Source: Zymoseptoria tritici IPO323 (Eukaryota > Ascomycota > Dothideomycetes > Mycosphaerellales > Mycosphaerellaceae). From it: DNA of 64,000 nt. The stretch covers positions 266,179-330,178 of the forward strand of contig NC_018201.1 in the NCBI RefSeq assembly GCF_000219625.1. Reading direction: 5' to 3'. Below are positions 44,313 to 55,896 of the stretch, one piece after another. The position numbers were made by a program, and so were the translations under genes. Within the stretch, counting starts at the first letter, position 1. Each line of letters opens with the position of its first letter. Below the pieces are notes generated by a model. That model was not told the origin of the DNA, did no database searches, and saw nothing but the letters and a program-made list of their open reading frames with translations.

Positions 44313-45279
44313 TGTCTTGTTGTTGTTGTTGTTTGAAAAGAGGCTCAGCAGTCTTACGCCGAGAGGGCTACTTGTTCGTCTCTATTTCCAATCGCGTTCG
44401 GGTCCTAGCCTACTTGCGACACTAGGGCACTCTTCTCCCTACTATACAAAGTAGTATAGGAGAAGGTATACTTCAAAGAGGAGAGAAGAGATATATAAAT
44501 ATACCTCTGCTTCTAGGAAGTACTCTGGCCTGCAGCAACGTGCGTCTTTATAGCAGGCTTTAGAGGCGTTCTGCGGGTAGCCGTAGCAGGTTCGGGACAA
44601 CCTTTGTCTCTAGGGAAAGGTAGGCCTATACTCTATATAGAGTATCTAGCTATACAGCTAGTACTACTACTCTAATCCCTAGAGGTGCAAATTCGTCCTT
44701 ACTAAACTACACTGCTCCTTTAGCTTCCTCTCTCGGCGGCGTAGGACAACAGGTAACTCTAGTGTAGAGAGAACTAAGTGTTTGTGTATATATATGTTTG
44801 TGTATCCTAGGAACACTGCTCTTGTTTGGCCTTTGGCTCTTTCAAAATTCGACCAAATCAGGCGTTTGATAGCTAGAATAAAAGCTCTCGTCGAGGGCTT
44901 TCAAACGGGCTACACGGCGTCCGAATCGGCGGCGTATTGGTTGTGTTGTGGTGTGTTGAAGTGTTGTGGTACAGGTTGTGAACCTTCCTTGTGCAATGCC
45001 CTAAACAGGGAATGTTTCGAGTGTGGGGGAGGTGAGGTCGGAATAAGGTTTCGGAGGTGGGGGCCAAATCCCGGAGTTCAGGGTCCAGCGTCCTTGAAAA
45101 TTTGCACCCCAAAGGGGGCAACAAGGTGAATCTTTGAACTCCAGTAGCGGCGTAGGTTTTGAGGGCAGCGGAGTGAATGCGGGTTCGTTGGAACGGCCTT
45201 GATAAGGGCTTTCGAATGGTGCGTGTTTGGTGATGATCGGGTCAATATTGGGTGTGCAATGGAAGTGCGGATGTCGATG
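44313..45279 (-). other. LINE 2 5' UTR
   Basis: About 970 nt before ORF1, matching LINE 1 29792-30746. It should contain the internal promoter needed by a LINE. It does not fold as an HDV-like ribozyme: no complement of the first seven bases occurs at the expected spacing. Confidence 0.6.
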
Positions 45280-45292
45280 TAAGAGCTCCCTT

Positions 45293-46114
45293 AAATTTAT
45301 AGATTATCCTAGGAATGTCGGTGTAACCGATCTTATCCTACTATTCTTTTAGGTAGTTCATTAGCCCGGTTAGGGTCCTGTCGCCCTGTTTAGCCTCTTT
45401 AATGTTGTCCATAGCTCTTTAGGTGCGTTCGTCTTTTGTACCTATAGAATCTAGCATTACGAGCTGCATATCGCTCTATATTAGCCGAACAGGTGCCTTA
45501 TCGAGAAGGTGGCGCTTCTAGTGCTGCTTTTAGGGTCTCGCTATCCATTCTTTAGCGAATTCTATCTTTTCTTCGTTAGTAGCTATACTAGCCCGGTTAA
45601 TTGCTCGGTTAATGTCTTCCTACTACTATTCCTAGTCGGTGCGGTTCTTTCCCTCGAAGATGTAGGGATTCCGGGCCTTTAGGAGCGCGTTCTTAGGGAT
45701 GGATAGCCGAACTAGGGCATCGGGTAGGACAGTAGGGATAGATCCGTTCTGTACCTAGGCGATGCGGTCCCTTATAGCCTTGTTGCGTACCTAGAGAAGG
45801 CTAAGCTAGAGGAGGCGCTCCTGTCTAGCGGTAGCGGCCTCTTCCTTGCGGATTTGTTTATTAATGTCGTCTTCTTCTCCCTTAGGTAGAGTGTCTTCTT
45901 CCTATAGAGGGTTCTCCGGTTCTTCTTCGCCCTCGTTAGCAGCATCCTAGTGCCCGATAGGTTCTTCCGGGTTTTTAGGCCCGCCTTCGGCGTCTTCGTC
46001 GTCGCTAACGGCAGTCTAAGTAGAGGTTTCTATAGTCTCCGGGTCGTTAGCGGGTTCGTTCGTACGGCGACGGGTGCTCTTGCTCCCTAATAGGCCGGGA
46101 CGAGACGAAGCCAT
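45293..46114 (-). pseudogene. gypsy B gag N-terminal part
   Basis: Gag from ATG at 46114 (MASSRPGLLGSKSTRR as in copy A) to the LINE 2 insertion. It is acidic (Glu-Glu-Asp tracts near 45890-45960) followed by the capsid region. TAG codons are numerous. Confidence 0.85.
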
Positions 46115-46156
46115 CTCGGAAGTAATTCGTCGTACTATAGGGTAGATCGAATCGTG

Positions 46157-46371
46157 TGTAAAGGGTGCAGTTAAGAATAGAGTAGCAGTATAAATCACTT
46201 TAGAACAGACTCGATTCGATACTCTCTCGGAAGGAGGAGATTCTACGTATCCTTATACTACGGGCGCAGTCTGGCTCAAACGAGCTCAAAAGGCCCTAGT
46301 AGGGGTGTATATGCTGCTGAGGCAGGGGATTAGATGCCGATTGTCGGTATTCGGCGGAGGCAGATGTGACA
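46157..46371 (-). repeat. gypsy B 5' LTR
   Basis: 215 bp ending GTGACA, followed by the CTTCT duplication. Confidence 0.93.
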
Positions 46372-46376
46372 CTTCT

Positions 46377-48035
46377 ACTATTTAGGTGCCTTACTCGGGT
46401 TAAGCATAAAGCATTCTCCCTTATAGCGACGATCGTAGTGTTTATACTATTCTCGAGGGATACCGCGGGTTTTTAGCTTACGACTATTATATCCGCTATA
46501 GAGGCCGAGTTTATCGGTATTTAAAGCGTTACGACGCGTTTCGAAATCCTTAGCGCTAGAGATAACTTCTCCTAAGGTAACGGCGGTTTTCTCGACCTTA
46601 TCGTTAACCGTCTTTAGGATAAGTTAGCGGGTTTAGTTAAAGGAGGTAACGAACGGCTCGAAAGATTCCGGTAGTCCGGAAATAAATTTTTAGACGGCGT
46701 AAGGCTCTAGGATCTTAAGTCCTAGATCGATCTCTACGAAGCGATTCTAGAGACGACGAACTTCTAAACCGTAGAGGCTAATACCGCCCTTAGAGTTATC
46801 TATAGTAATTAAGTTCTAGAGATTAGAGATTCTCGCGAATTCTCTAGCGCCTCCTTTCGCGAAGTTCTCGGAGAGAGTACTTAGCGCGTTAAAGGGATTA
46901 GCGTAGCTAAGGATAAGTTGCTTAGCGTTGTATCCGCATCTGTCTCTAATAATTCTAAGGGCTCGCTTTTGTTTCTCCTTAAATTCGCGCTAATATTTAG
47001 TCTAATCGGCTCCCTCGTAAGGTAGATTAGTGTCCTATTACGGTTCGGCTATCTTAATTACTAAGCTATATCCGAGTGCGATAAGTTAGTTACGGATCTT
47101 ATTATTCTACGTACTCTAGTCGTCCTTTTCTTCGAGCACCGGGACTAATAGGGTTAGTAGTCTCTCGGCGGCTTATATAGTTAATATAGTTAAATAATCG
47201 AAAAGGGAGTAAGCTTAGATGCTCTTCGTAAGATCTTCCTAGTTTCTCGTTATAGGATGTTGTATCCTACGTAGGGAGGAGCTAATTCGGCGCGAGAGAA
47301 ATAGAGGTGCTGTTCGTTGCTTTCTCTATCCTTATCGATACGTAGGTAGAGGGTAGGAGGTATAAGAGGAGCAAGGCTAAAGAACTCTTACTAAGCTAGA
47401 GAAGGAGGATCGGGTATGTCTAACGCGACTACTCTTAGAGAGGGAGAACCGTATTCTTTCTAAGGACGTTTATAAGGAACAAAGTCCGATTCGTATCTAA
47501 AAGGAATTAGATCGATGTTAAGCCTAGGGAGCTTACCGGTTTTAACCTCCTAACGTATCGTTTCGACGATATATAGAAAAGAGAGCTTATCGAGGTATCG
47601 GCCTAGCGAAGGCTTCTTAAGGTAGAAACGACTTCTAAGGAGGTAACGATAGCGGCGGTAAGGTTAATTGTTAACCTAAAGGGAATCGAAGAAGGATACG
47701 AGTTGTACGTTGTACCTCTTTCTTAATAAAGGAGGAAGGCCCTTTATATTAGTCCTAACATCTATATTAGCGTTTAATTCCGTTACAATAGTAAGGAGGT
47801 TAGTATATTAATTAAAGTAGCTAGTAAAATTAGCGTAAAGAGTTTTCCGCGCTAGCTATTAAAATCCAGCTATCGAATTTCGAGCCTTGTAGCGGGTAAA
47901 CCCGCAACCGAGGCAATTAAAGCTAGTTAATTAATCTTAGGGTTTTAAAAGGTGTTATCTTAAATTTCGGTATAGCGATGCATAAGTGTGTAGTAGAGTA
48001 CGTAAAGAGGATAACAACTAAGGTGTAGTGTGCGC
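46377..48035 (-). pseudogene. copia gag remnant
   Basis: The first coding part of the copia element. On the minus strand a capsid-like region reads LLTLLVPVLEEKDD near 47130 and continues with long TAG/TAA-only interruptions to a degraded zinc knuckle near 46376-46440 (HYDRRYKGECFMLNPSKAP, where family members have C-x2-C-x3-H-x4-C followed by a hydrophobic-Pro block). The upstream ~250 bp before the primer site is leader. Confidence 0.75.
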
Positions 48036-48054
48036 AAAACCCGGGCTCATAACC
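48036..48054 (-). promoter_or_regulatory. copia primer-binding site
   Basis: Adjacent to the 5' LTR the minus strand reads GGTTATGAGCCCGGGTTTT. GGTTATG(A/G)GCCC next to the LTR is typical of copia-type elements primed by an internally cleaved initiator-Met tRNA fragment. It confirms minus-strand orientation. Confidence 0.75.
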
Positions 48055-48175
48055 TGTTGAAATTAAATGATTGATAGAGTGATTAATTAAAGAACTAACT
48101 ACCAACTTAGAGGAAGATATCCTAATATACACTATTTGGAGCTAGCCAGCCATTGCCAGCCACCGTATTTCAACA
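48055..48175 (-). repeat. copia 5' LTR
   Basis: 121 bp, TGTTGAAAT...TTTCAACA, followed by the TCGTG duplication. Confidence 0.93.
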
Positions 48176-48948
48176 TCGTGTACACCTCGCGATGCTATTC
48201 TGCCAGTTCTGGACAGCATCATCATGCATTCGATCGGCGCCTCCTCTTGCCATGAGCGGTGCGGGCTCCTTGGGCGGTCTCGAGACAATAGCGATGATGG
48301 GTTTTGCTCAGGCGATCATCGAGTAGACCACTGTTGACGCCGGCCACGCTGGCTAGACGTTGTCTGCGCGAAGGGTGCGGCAGAGCCACAGAGAAACAAA
48401 TCGGTCTCGCGGGAGGAATGAGCATGGCCACTGGCAAGAATCGGAGGAGGTCATGGTGGGTAGTCAGATCAAGGTAGTGCCGGGAGGGAACATTCGAAGG
48501 GAGGGACTGCTGCCTGCCATGGCTGAAGAGATTGGTGTGATTGTCGTTGGCGGTGAATCAATGCAGTGGGCGTACAGTCTGATCGGAATCCGGTGCAGAA
48601 TGTAAGAGGCAATGAGTACGTGGTGCAAGTGGTGGGCAAGTATTGCACGCATGAAGACATGCAGAAGCGTGCGAAATAGAAGCATGCGGGTGTGCGGTTT
48701 CGCACGGTTTCGCATGCGCTTTCGCACGCTTTCGCCGTAGCGTTAGTAAGGCTTCGATATGTCCGCATTGAAGGGCAATTTCAACCCGGAAACCATTGAT
48801 TTGGAGCTCTGCGCCTTCTTGACCGGCTTGTGACAATGGCTCCTACATCTCCTCCACTGATCCTTCGGTTCTAATCGTTGCTCGGTAGGTAGGCCATCTA
48901 ACAATACGAGGCTCTTACCCGCTGAACCTGGTCTTTGAGAACTGTTCA

Positions 48949-49080
48949 AGTCCGATTCAGACCGGAACTATCACCCGCCGGACAGCCGATGCAGTCCGAT
49001 TCAGACCGAACCTCTCACCTGCCGGACAGCGGATGCAACCCGACTCAGGGCGAGACTCTCCCACCCGTTGTCCTCACTCC
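48949..49080. repeat. three 44-bp tandem repeats
   Basis: Units start near 48949, 48993 and 49037, each AGTCCGATTCAGACC-like followed by CACC(C/T)GCCGGACAGC and GATGC. The third is more diverged. Confidence 0.75.
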
Positions 49081-51041
49081 CACAGACCCTTCCTCCTCGT
49101 GAACAGGCTCATCGGATCCGGCGAATACGCTCGCACTCGCAGTCTCCACTCCAGAAATTGTTCGCAGGCAAAGTATTCTTCGCGCGGGGAGAAACCAAGC
49201 TGGCGTTTCTCATGCTTCGAATGGCAGAGAGAGGCACCGCTCGTACTGCCATGACCCATGCTAATTGCATTTGTAGCCGCCTGAGGGCTATCCTCACCGC
49301 ACTGACTACGGCTGGGAGTTCAATTGGCTGATTGGCTGGAGGTGAGCGTTGTGGCTAGATGTACTGTGTTCTTGCTCTCTTTCAATTCCTCGGTAACATC
49401 AGCCATCGGTGGAAGTCTGGCCACGGCGTGGGCCAACACTTTGCAGACCGTCGTCGATCTTGGTCCGCGATTTTGACAGGAACTTTCACTATTGCGGGAG
49501 CGTTCGAAGATCGAGCGAGGAGATGACGGGAGGAATCGCCACGACCGGATTGAAGGCGGATCGACGCCTCAGCCCGGCGCTGATGTTACATTTGATCTTG
49601 GTGATTCTCATCGAGCCGAGTCCTCTTGCTATCCGTGCTTCTATCATGGCGAATGCATGACATTCTCTGGCTCCTAGAAACCGAGAACCATAATCTCAAC
49701 GGTGCTTGCGAGCACATCTGGCCGCCACTAACCACCACTTCCAATGCTTCGGGGCTGGCTCGCAATATGTCGAGGACACCACACCTAAGAAAACAAGAGC
49801 CTGGTGGCATTGTTTTTGTACAGCGGGTGCTCCGTGCCTCATGGTCTTGACGAATTTAGTCCTGTTCGTTGTGGGCGGGTGGCTGCAGCTCTTTACAAAC
49901 ATCACTCTCCACATCTCCTGGAAGTAGTTGGCTCTGCGGGCGGCTAGCTTGAGGCTCATTGCGGCGGTGGAAGCGACGTTGTCGGACATAAAGGTGCCCT
50001 CAGCAGCAGCCCAATGTGCGATGTCGGAGCGGTAGCTGCGAGCTCACCACGGTGTCCAAGAGAGGCGAGACGGAGGTGATGAATGCGGTCAAGATCTCTG
50101 AATGAAGTTACAAGAAACTTTATCAGCACAAAAGAAACCAGGCGTCCCTGGGATGATGTCGACTCAACTCTTAACAATAATGCTTCCTTCCATGCTGCTA
50201 TTCGTAATGGACCTTGCCAGCAGCGGCCAGGTGAAAGGTCTGAGCGACAAAGAGCACTGCACGGCACAAGCGGAGAATGATCGTCTACATTGAATGTCCA
50301 GTGCTCGTAGGAGATATGGGCCGCTCTCCAGTTCAACCGTGGAACGAGGGTGGAGTCCGTCCTTGCTCGTACTCGTCCTTAGCATCATAGCATGCGTATG
50401 GCTTTATTATCGGCCGTGAGTTGGGATCTACATCCGTCCAGCAACGTAGCGAGACCACTGACGTTTGGGCGGTATCCCCACAGCAGACCTCTCCGCTCGA
50501 CAGGCGGTGTCCGCGGTCTACCTGGCCAAGTCCTATGCCCGTAGTTGGTAGGCCAGCGTCGCAGGTGAGCCTGGCAGGTCATACGCTGTCTGGCCGAAGC
50601 TCGTGCGGTTGTGCTCGTGGTGGTTCGCCGACGCTCGGATTCTGGGAATTGTGGTGCTGGAGGGCAGCCACTGAATTTTGGAAAGATGTTCTGGTGTGGC
50701 AAAGGGCGACTCCTCTGTAGGCCTAGCCCGCGCTGGTGTTGCGACTCTTGCGCGTGGGCTGTCCGTCCACATCCCTCAAAGTCTCCGCCAGCAACACCGA
50801 GACGCCCGCCACTAAGGCAGCGATCGACATGCACCCCAAGCGCTACTAATGCCACCATCGCGATCACTGAGGTCGAGCCCGGCGACAGCGCCATCTCTGC
50901 CATCACTTTCACCAACCACGGCACCGTCGCCGCGGTCCAAATCACCACAGCGGAGAGCGACGGCAACGCTCCTTTCCTTGTTGAAGGTGTGAGCCACGGC
51001 AACGCCGTCATTTCCAGCACTACCATACCCCTCCCCAAGCC

Positions 51042-51171
51042 GTTAATCTTGCATGTTTGCTCGAGATTATGCTCGGCACCGACTGAGGCGGTCTGTTCGT
51101 CGGTCTCCCTCAAAACTGCCGTTGATCTTGCATGTTTGCTCGAGATTGTGCGTGGCACCGACTGAGGCGGA
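51042..51171. repeat. 79-bp period tandem duplication
   Basis: GTT(A/G)ATCTTGCATGTTTGCTC... to GGCACCGACTGAGGCGG occurs at 51042 and again at 51121, with few differences over 50 bp. Confidence 0.8.
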
Positions 51172-52654
51172 GCTGTGTTGTGTCGAACTGCAAGCGGTCT
51201 TCGCTCAGAGTCTTCTTGCGTCAAAGTCAGCAGTCCCGCGCAGCAGGCGAAGGCTGATTTCCGTGAAGCCGGCAAAATCATGAGACAGCGTACAAGGATC
51301 CCTTTCAAAAGACCCTAACAGCATGTCCGTCGCATCGCTCCTCTCCTTGTCCACATCCACATCCACCCTGTCCTCGGACTCCTATTTTGTTCCATCATGG
51401 CCGAGAAGGTCTCGGAGTCTCCAGTATGTACTGCCGCGCAGGGACTAACTTGTTGCTGCATGATTGGCTCGGATTCATCCACTCCAGCGCAAGGCGGCCA
51501 TCCGCGGGGCTGCCATTCAAGGAGTCTTCTCCTGTGGTGAGAACAACTATCGTTTAACGCTCACCACAGAGTTCGAACAGCAGCTATGTCTTGCGCCGAG
51601 ACCGGTCCGCGGAACCTCAATATCCATAACGCCAGCGGTGGTGGCACAGTGCTTGCTGCGCACGTTGTGCCGCTGTCGCCTCGAAGATGGCCATGGCGTA
51701 AAGATTCCAGGCGATGTATTGGTCGCTGCATACAGATCGCGAATCGGTGAAGCAACTGCTCACAAGGACGGAAACATTGCCAAATGCCATGCCTCTCACG
51801 GTCCCTGTTTTTCCCGACTCTCTCGTAGGCGGAAAGCACACGAGCCGGTTCTGGGAGCGCAATCCGCTCCAGCTAACACGCAGACAAAGATCTGAAGAGA
51901 CTGCCCGCTCACTTTGCTTTTCGGTCTGCCAACACGTCAGTAGTACGAAGCTCTCCTCGTTACTCTCTTCGTCGCTGTCTTCGATGCCAATCGCCACGCC
52001 CATGCTATAGTGCTTCCGATGTCAACGGTTAGAGAGGTTTCAGCACCTACTTATGATGTTAGTCTTGAGAAATGGTGGGTCGATGCGAGCCGTTCGAATC
52101 TGGCACAGCCGTTATCGTAAATGTCGGTTAAGTGAGGAGCTTCAAACATGGCGATGTCGTCGTCGGCGTCGTGGTGGCTGTGCTACTCGAGTGGCGAAGG
52201 AGGATTCTGTTCTTCTTCATAAACGGCCCGTCCAATGCAAATGGCATTTCATCGGAAGCGGGAGGAGATGTTATGGCGAAAGACGAGAATCGAGGCGCAG
52301 GTTCAAAGAGACTAAGTCGGGGTGGATTGGATGTTCAGAACAGTGATGTTCTGCGTGAACTAAGGCTTGTAAACCGTCTCCGCCTACTGCATCAATCGTT
52401 GCAGTCCGGCAATGATGCGAGACATGCGCGAGAGCGTGGAGGTATTGCCAAACGCATCATTGCCAGTCTACAATGTCTGTTTCGTGCATTGTAGGGCGTG
52501 CCAAGTGCTTACAGTTGAATCCGTCGTCACTCAGGGACCCGGATGAGGCGGAGACTAAGGGGTGGTGGAGGGATGTTAAGAGGAACAACGGCCGCGGAGG
52601 GATCAACGCCGCAAAGGACGTGGATGGATAAGACTTGTGATGACTTGCTTGGGT

Positions 52655-52775
52655 GAGACCACCAGTGTGATGAGCTGATGACTTGGCCGACTTTGATTTT
52701 GATGACTTTTGATAATTTTGATGACTTTTGATGACTTTGATGACTTTGATGACTGTGATGACTTTGATGACTGTA
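52655..52775 (-). repeat. TGATGACTT tandem repeat (GTCATCAAA family)
   Basis: Nine-base repeats on the opposite strand to the related array at 3049-3186. Translation gives Asp-Asp-Phe runs that are not a gene. Confidence 0.8.
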
Positions 52776-53830
52776 ATGACGCGCCAGATTTGAATGGCTT
52801 CAAGAGACCAGATTGGTCAGAAGTGTACCTTAGTGAGGCAGCAGCAATAAAGATAGCCAAGGTAAGGTATGCGGATGATGGGACGGACAACAATCAACAA
52901 TGGAACCGGGAAGAAAGCCGAGCCACCACACTGCACAGCCACACTTTCGGCCTCAGGCATGTCACTCAACCAGTGCCGCCGATCACAACAACCTCGTATC
53001 AGTTATATTCTTTCGGCGCGGCATCACGACGAGAATCGAGCCCACTTATGTCACACCAGCTTTCCAAGACAGCCTCCACGAGCACGTCCCCGACGATACC
53101 CCTCCACTCATGTCCGACCGCAATGAAGTTGATGCACAATCTCACGACCAGCATCTTCCCGAAGAGGGGGAACAAAGTTGAAGAGCCACTGCCGTGGCAG
53201 GCGACGATCCAAAACGACCCCCGTTGACGGGGATGATTCCTCGCAGGGACGACTCGATGGATGTTTCTGCTTTCAAGATGCATCGAGCCATGCCGAGCTC
53301 CAGGCAGAGGCTGTAAGTCTGGCGTAGGCCAAGGCTCCGGCGAAGAAGGCGACTGCTGCGGGCAAGCAGAAATGCAGGATGGATGTGAGCAAGATGAGGG
53401 CATATGGAGGGTTGAGAATGTGAAAGACAGAAACGCGTGCGCATATACCGTTCGAAAGCCATTCAAGGAATCTGAAATGACTCAAGGACTACGCGAGAAA
53501 GTTCGCAAGCTTGTTGGCCAGCGCAGAGAGGATGGTCGACGAGATGCTGCTCGCTTGAGGTCCGAATCCGATGGGAGTCGAGGCCGACAGCGAAGAGGAA
53601 GGACGTCCGGAACGAGGTCTCAATTGTCAGGACAAGATGCGGTTGACGGGGCATGAGCAAAGACCAAGGAAGAGCATGGAGGAGAAAGTGCTCGACATAG
53701 GCGGTCTTTGGTGAACACTGAACCGACTCTGCTGCTGTAGGAGTGCGAAGGGCACGATGGCGGTAGGTGCCTGAGCATTGAACGTTTCAATGCAGTGGCT
53801 CACTGTAATATCAGCATCCCAGACACCAGT

Positions 53831-53895
53831 CAGATCTGACCACAATTCAGGCAGATCTGACCAGAATTCGGGCAGATCTGACCAAAATCCCACGT
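53831..53895. repeat. three 21-bp repeats upstream of the 54146 gene
   Basis: CAGATCTGACCA-N-AATTC/CC units repeated three times, 250-315 bp upstream of the ATG at 54146. Palindromic AGATCT within each unit. Could be factor-binding sites or simple tandem duplication. Confidence 0.7.
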
Positions 53896-54145
53896 GACAT
53901 GAAAGCTGCGCCAAAACGCTCCTCCCTCCTTGCGATCGACTTTCCATTCTCTTTCTTTCCCAACTTCATCGTCTTCCTCTCACTCGCGGACGGATCCACG
54001 CAGCTTACCCACTCTCACGCACGCCCTATCATCAGGGCCACCACGTACTTCCCATCGTCAACAAAATCACGAAGATTCGCACATCAATCACATTACGCAC
54101 TCCGTTTCATCAACGACATCTTGAAAGAAATCACAACATCGCAAC

Positions 54146-55896
54146 ATGGCCAACGCAATGCAGCCGGCTGGCAAGGCTGGGTTCGGCCTCGGATCGCCAT
54201 CGCCACCAGAAAGCTCGGCTCTGCCATCGCTGCCATCACATCGCGATCTCTTGAAGGGAGCGAGCAAGAGATCTTACGGGTATCCATCAGCAAGCTTCAC
54301 TACTCACATTCCCGAACAGCGCAAGGTATGTCTGTTGAAACTCCCGCCGGTTCTTTTCGTAACTTACAAGATCTTCCAGCGGCAAAAGCTCGCCGACGTC
54401 CACTCTCCGGAGAAACCCATCCAGATCAGCAGTAATCCTGCTGCGTCACCACACGTTCCCGTATTCGACCAAGCGACAGCCAAATACCTCAACATAGACA
54501 GAGGGGAGGGAGATGACGGGGAGCGGGAACCCGATCAACAGAACAGCGACCCAGAAGGCTCAGAAGGCTCATCAGATACAAACGAAGGCACAACACTACC
54601 CGGCAATTCCGAGTACTGGTCCACTCCGTACAATCCGGAGGACTCCTGCTGCATCAATTCCGAAGAGGTCGAGAACAGCGTGCAGAAGAGCGACTCCGAA
54701 GAATCCGAGGAAGCCGAGTTGGCAACAAGCGACCCAGACGAGAGCGACTCCGAGTTGGGTATAGACGATCCGGAAGAGGGCGACGAGTACGACAGAGCCG
54801 ATCCGATTGGCCTCGGCATGACGGACTTTGGCCCGGAGAGGTACGATGTTATCGAGTGGTTCAACGACGATAGTAACTTTGTGAGGGTAGACACCAACCG
54901 CGTTATGGACTTGTTCGGTCGGCTGGATCAAGCGTAAGCTACCTTCGCGGAGGCGCTTGCTCCCATGAATCACCTGCGAGCGGAGATGGTGCACGAAGAC
55001 GATCTGTACGTCTTGTCGTACGGCGCGGGGGAAGCTCCCAGACTTCGATTGGTTCGCGGCGAGGACGACGAGGAGGTTACTGCTGACGCTGGGATTGCGG
55101 TCCGCACGAAGTCTCTCGCTGAAGAGATGCAAGATGAGGACGACGGGGACTCTGTCGATGGGGAGATCTAGGTCAGCATAAAGCCTCTCACCAAAGCCAC
55201 ACCCGACGCACACGGTGGGGAGGACTCTGTTAAGGACTCTATAAAGGATGAGGACGATAAGGAGGACTCCGTCGATGACTAGGTTTCGGTCAGTACGAAG
55301 TCCGTCACCGAAGCAATGCAAGACACGTACGAAGCGATGGGTCAGTATTACGTCTTCAACGTGGACCTCCTCTCCTCCGAACCTCGCTAACAAAAATCAG
55401 CCAGAGGCGTCTTACATTGAAGCAGTGACGGCTGGGCACAATGATGGCGACCGCCGCGACATCGCTGCTTTCTGCAGAGCACCCTGCGCCGGGTCGCTCG
55501 CCCGGCGAAATCAATGTGATCCGAGACATTTCAGCGCATTCCCCTCGAGTTCACGACGATAGAGAGAAGAGGAACGATGAAACGGAGAAGATGAAAGCAT
55601 TGAGCAAAGCAGAAGTTCGGACATAAAGACCCGAGGTGGAAGAAGCCGCAAGGGATGGAGAAATCAGGGACAAGTGCCAAAGGATAATAGCGAACATCTT
55701 CCAAATGAACAGCACAAGCGCTGACCTTTGTCAAACGATATCTGCTCCACGCTTCTCCGTGCGATCGACTTGTAGTGCTCGCCCTTGCAAATACGACCCG
55801 CTCCTTCGCTTACATGAAAATCGCTCGCAGGAGGGCGACTTCGCACACCAGACAGATGCCGTAGACCTGCACCGTCGGCCTTTCGACAAGAACTAA
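54146..55896 (+). pseudogene. acidic-protein gene with RIP-like stops, unknown function
   Basis: ATG at 54146, then a canonical 54-nt intron (54326-54379, GTATGT...TAACTTACAAG...CCAG). It is a multiple of three and free of stops, so it is easily mistaken for coding. The product is Ser/Pro-rich at first, then strongly Asp/Glu-rich (54500-54800), then reads on in the same frame through TAA at 54935, TAG at 55169 and TAG at 55280, each in a CAA/CAG-like context. A second intron is possible at 55341-55400 (GTCAGT...GCTAAC...CAG). Beyond it the coherent frame shifts. A charged helical stretch with one TAA (55624) runs to about 55720. No family recognised. It could be a nuclear acidic protein. Confidence 0.6.

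Larger units (their letters stand above)
39691..45279 (-). mobile_element. LINE 2, full-length non-LTR retrotransposon, lightly damaged
   Basis: 5,589 bp on the minus strand, same family as LINE 1 and same 5' terminus. Tail is (GTTT)n on the plus strand at 39691-39710. ORF1 has one stop and ORF2 remains in one frame over 1,105 codons with scattered TAG/TAA. It lies in inverted orientation to LINE 1 with 4.3 kb of gypsy B between them. Confidence 0.94.
28252..46371 (-). mobile_element. Ty3/gypsy chromovirus B, split by two LINEs
   Basis: A sister copy of gypsy A with 215-bp LTRs (28252-28466, 46157-46371) and 5-bp duplication CTTCT (28247-28251, 46372-46376). It spans 18.1 kb because of LINE insertions at 29792-35371 (in the 3' noncoding part, after the antisense gene) and 39691-45279 (in gag). 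Without them it is about 6.9 kb like copy A. Domain order, chromodomain and antisense gene are all conserved. RIP damage is dense and largely independent of copy A. Confidence 0.95.
7909..48175 (-). mobile_element. Ty1/copia LTR retrotransposon hosting a 40-kb insertion nest
   Basis: Bounded by 121-bp LTRs (7909-8029 and 48055-48175, both TGTTGAAAT...AACA) and a perfect 5-bp duplication TCGTG (7904-7908 and 48176-48180). On the minus strand the order is 5' LTR, primer site, gag with CCHC knuckle, protease, integrase, reverse transcriptase, RNase H, long 3' region, polypurine tract, 3' LTR, which is the Ty1/copia order. Removing the nested elements leaves roughly 6.8 kb. Stops are nearly all TAG/TAA. 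LTR differences are transitions, as expected for RIP. It must be the oldest member of the nest because it hosts all the others. Confidence 0.95.
48181..54145. other. right flank, no intact gene recognised
   Basis: About 6 kb without a gene I can support. Many frames up to 300 codons are open in this GC-richer DNA, but none shows a domain, coherent composition or splice structure, and long frames occur on both strands over the same bases. A minus-strand frame near 53273-53485 encodes a hydrophobic, membrane-like stretch and could be part of a decayed gene. Tandem repeats at about 48949, 51042, 52655 and 53831 are listed separately. Confidence 0.5.

Noticed and set aside
50385..51308. 307-codon minus-strand ORF
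   Set aside because: Overlaps other long frames on both strands and a tandem duplication. Composition is not protein-like and there is no domain.
52709..53227. 172-codon ORF beginning with Asp/Phe repeats
   Set aside because: The first part is the translated TGATGACTT array, and the rest has no coherent features.
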